A stretch of DNA of 6,260 bases from Muricomes sp. (GTDB lineage Bacteria > Bacillota > Clostridia > Lachnospirales > Lachnospiraceae): the NCBI GenBank assembly GCA_020024675.1, contig JAHHTM010000079.1, forward strand, positions 1 through 6,260. The letters run 5' to 3'. A program made the position numbers and the translations under genes. Positions 5,420 through 6,260 of this stretch are shown here, in pieces (positions within the stretch are counted from its first letter, which is position 1; each line of letters starts with the position of its first letter). Below the pieces are notes generated by a model, which saw only the letters and a list, made by a program, of their open reading frames with translations, did no database searches and had not been told where the DNA came from.

Positions 5420-6260
5420 ATCACATTTCAGATGAACAAATTCTTCAACATATCTCTGATGCAGTTTCTCAAATAACACCAGATAAGGCAGATGATCTTT
5501 GGAATGAACCCGTAACACCTGCAGATGGATCAGAGTGGTATTTGGACTCTGCTGTTCAATCTCATAATAAGAAAAAAAAGAATACTTATTTCATCAGTGC
5601 CGTTGCTGCCTGTTGTGTATTATGCCTGATTTCTACATTTATGTTTCAGGTTATGCCTTCCGCCTCTGTATACTTAGACGTTAATCCTAGCATTCTTTTA
5701 AAAGTAAATTACCGAGATCATGTCACAGATGTGGTTGCACGTAATGATGACGCAGAACAAGTGCTTAAGGACCTTGATCTGCGTGGAACTGATTTAAATG
5801 TCGCCCTATATGCAATTCTCGGTTCAATGGTTCATAATGGTTATCTTACAGAATCTAAAGACACTGTTTTAGTTTCTGTACACTCTGCAAACAAAAATCG
5901 AGCGAATGAGTTGGAGAACATTGTTTCAAATACGATTAAAGATGACCTCAATAATCTGATTCAATCCAGCAATGTTCTCACTCATAGCATTGATACTGAA
6001 GAAACTAGATCACCGAAAAACAATTCTTCGTATACACCAGGAAAAGATGCTTTTATCGAAGATCTGATTCAGAAATATCCACAGTTGAAAGACTATCCAC
6101 TTAAGAACATGACAATGGACGAAATTATTTCTCTTCTAGATGAAAAAGATTTGGACTACTCTCATTATAAAAAGACGGATGATGGTGGCTACAATGATGA
6201 CGACGATAATGGCGACGATGATGAGTACAATGATGTCGATGAGGTCGATGATGTCGATAA
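5416..6260 (+). CDS. RsgI-like transmembrane anti-sigma factor (partial, 3' end outside window)
   Basis: The frame is open from ATG 5416 (GGAGG 7 nt upstream) to the right edge, giving 281 residues. Residues 1-56 are cytosolic and end in a basic run (KKKK, 52-55). One membrane segment follows at about 57-78. Outside comes a domain starting SVYLDVNPSILLKVN (84-98) and continuing through VVARNDDAEQVLKDLDLRGTDL (106-127). This matches the extracellular middle domain of RsgI-type anti-sigma factors, in which an Asn-Pro bond is known to be self-cleaved; here it is Asn90-Pro91. A second part (about 208-250) has LIQKYPQLKDYPLKNMTMDE. From about 254 the protein becomes an Asp/Asn/Gly-rich tail that is still open at the edge. 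The 4-nt overlap with the sigma gene indicates a sigma/anti-sigma pair. The short N-terminus probably binds the sigma factor, though it does not obviously match the classic RsgI N-terminal domain. Confidence 0.85.
   Translation, partial: MNHISDEQILQHISDAVSQITPDKADDLWNEPVTPADGSEWYLDSAVQSHNKKKKNTYFISAVAACCVLCLISTFMFQVMPSASVYLDVNPSILLKVNYRDHVTDVVARNDDAEQVLKDLDLRGTDLNVALYAILGSMVHNGYLTESKDTVLVSVHSANKNRANELENIVSNTIKDDLNNLIQSSNVLTHSIDTEETRSPKNNSSYTPGKDAFIEDLIQKYPQLKDYPLKNMTMDEIISLLDEKDLDYSHYKKTDDGGYNDDDDNGDDDEYNDVDEVDDVD
6175..6260 (+). repeat. Asp-codon (GAT/GAC) triplet-rich tract in the anti-sigma gene
   Basis: The end of the window is dominated by GAT/GAC codons with AAT and GGC between them, coding an Asp-rich tail. 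TACAATGATG occurs at 6190-6199 and 6226-6235, 36 nt apart, and GTCGATGA recurs after it. This suggests growth by in-frame repeat duplication. The tract continues past the right edge, so its length is unknown. Confidence 0.6.

Overview
The window looks like chromosomal DNA from a low-GC Gram-positive anaerobe, most likely a Clostridia/Lachnospiraceae relative. The reasons are an AT-rich sequence, strong AGGAGG-type ribosome binding sites, lipobox-type lipoprotein signals, and a VTC-domain/DUF4956 gene pair of the kind common in Lachnospiraceae. No rRNA, tRNA, CRISPR array or insertion sequence was seen.

The left part (1-2220) is read on the minus strand. A consensus-like sigma-A promoter (2192-2220), overlapped by a TACA-GA-TGTA palindrome, drives a 400-residue lipoprotein gene (955-2157). 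A paralogous lipoprotein gene follows 31 bp later and runs off the left edge (1-923). The two proteins align along most of their visible length, so this is a tandem duplication of an uncharacterised surface lipoprotein family.

The central gap (2158-2516) separates the divergent units. It holds the lipoprotein promoter, a minus-strand intrinsic terminator (2273-2325), and a 34-codon protein-like tail (2340-2444) that ends just before that terminator. This tail looks like the 3' stub of a lost minus-strand gene. A plus-strand sigma-A-like promoter (2428-2456) for the right-hand operon follows.

The right part (2517-6260) is one tightly packed plus-strand operon. Its genes encode an exported lipoprotein with a ComEC-like metallo-beta-lactamase fold, a VTC-domain polyphosphate polymerase-like protein, a DUF4956 membrane protein, an ECF-type sigma factor, and a membrane-spanning RsgI-like anti-sigma factor with an Asp-rich tail that runs off the right edge. 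Gaps are 13 bp, a 7-nt overlap, 35 bp and a 4-nt ATGA overlap. A likely reading (inference) is a membrane-associated polyanion (polyphosphate-like) module. Its expression may be set by a cell-surface signal passed through the RsgI-like protein to the sigma factor. This combination is the most interesting feature of the window.
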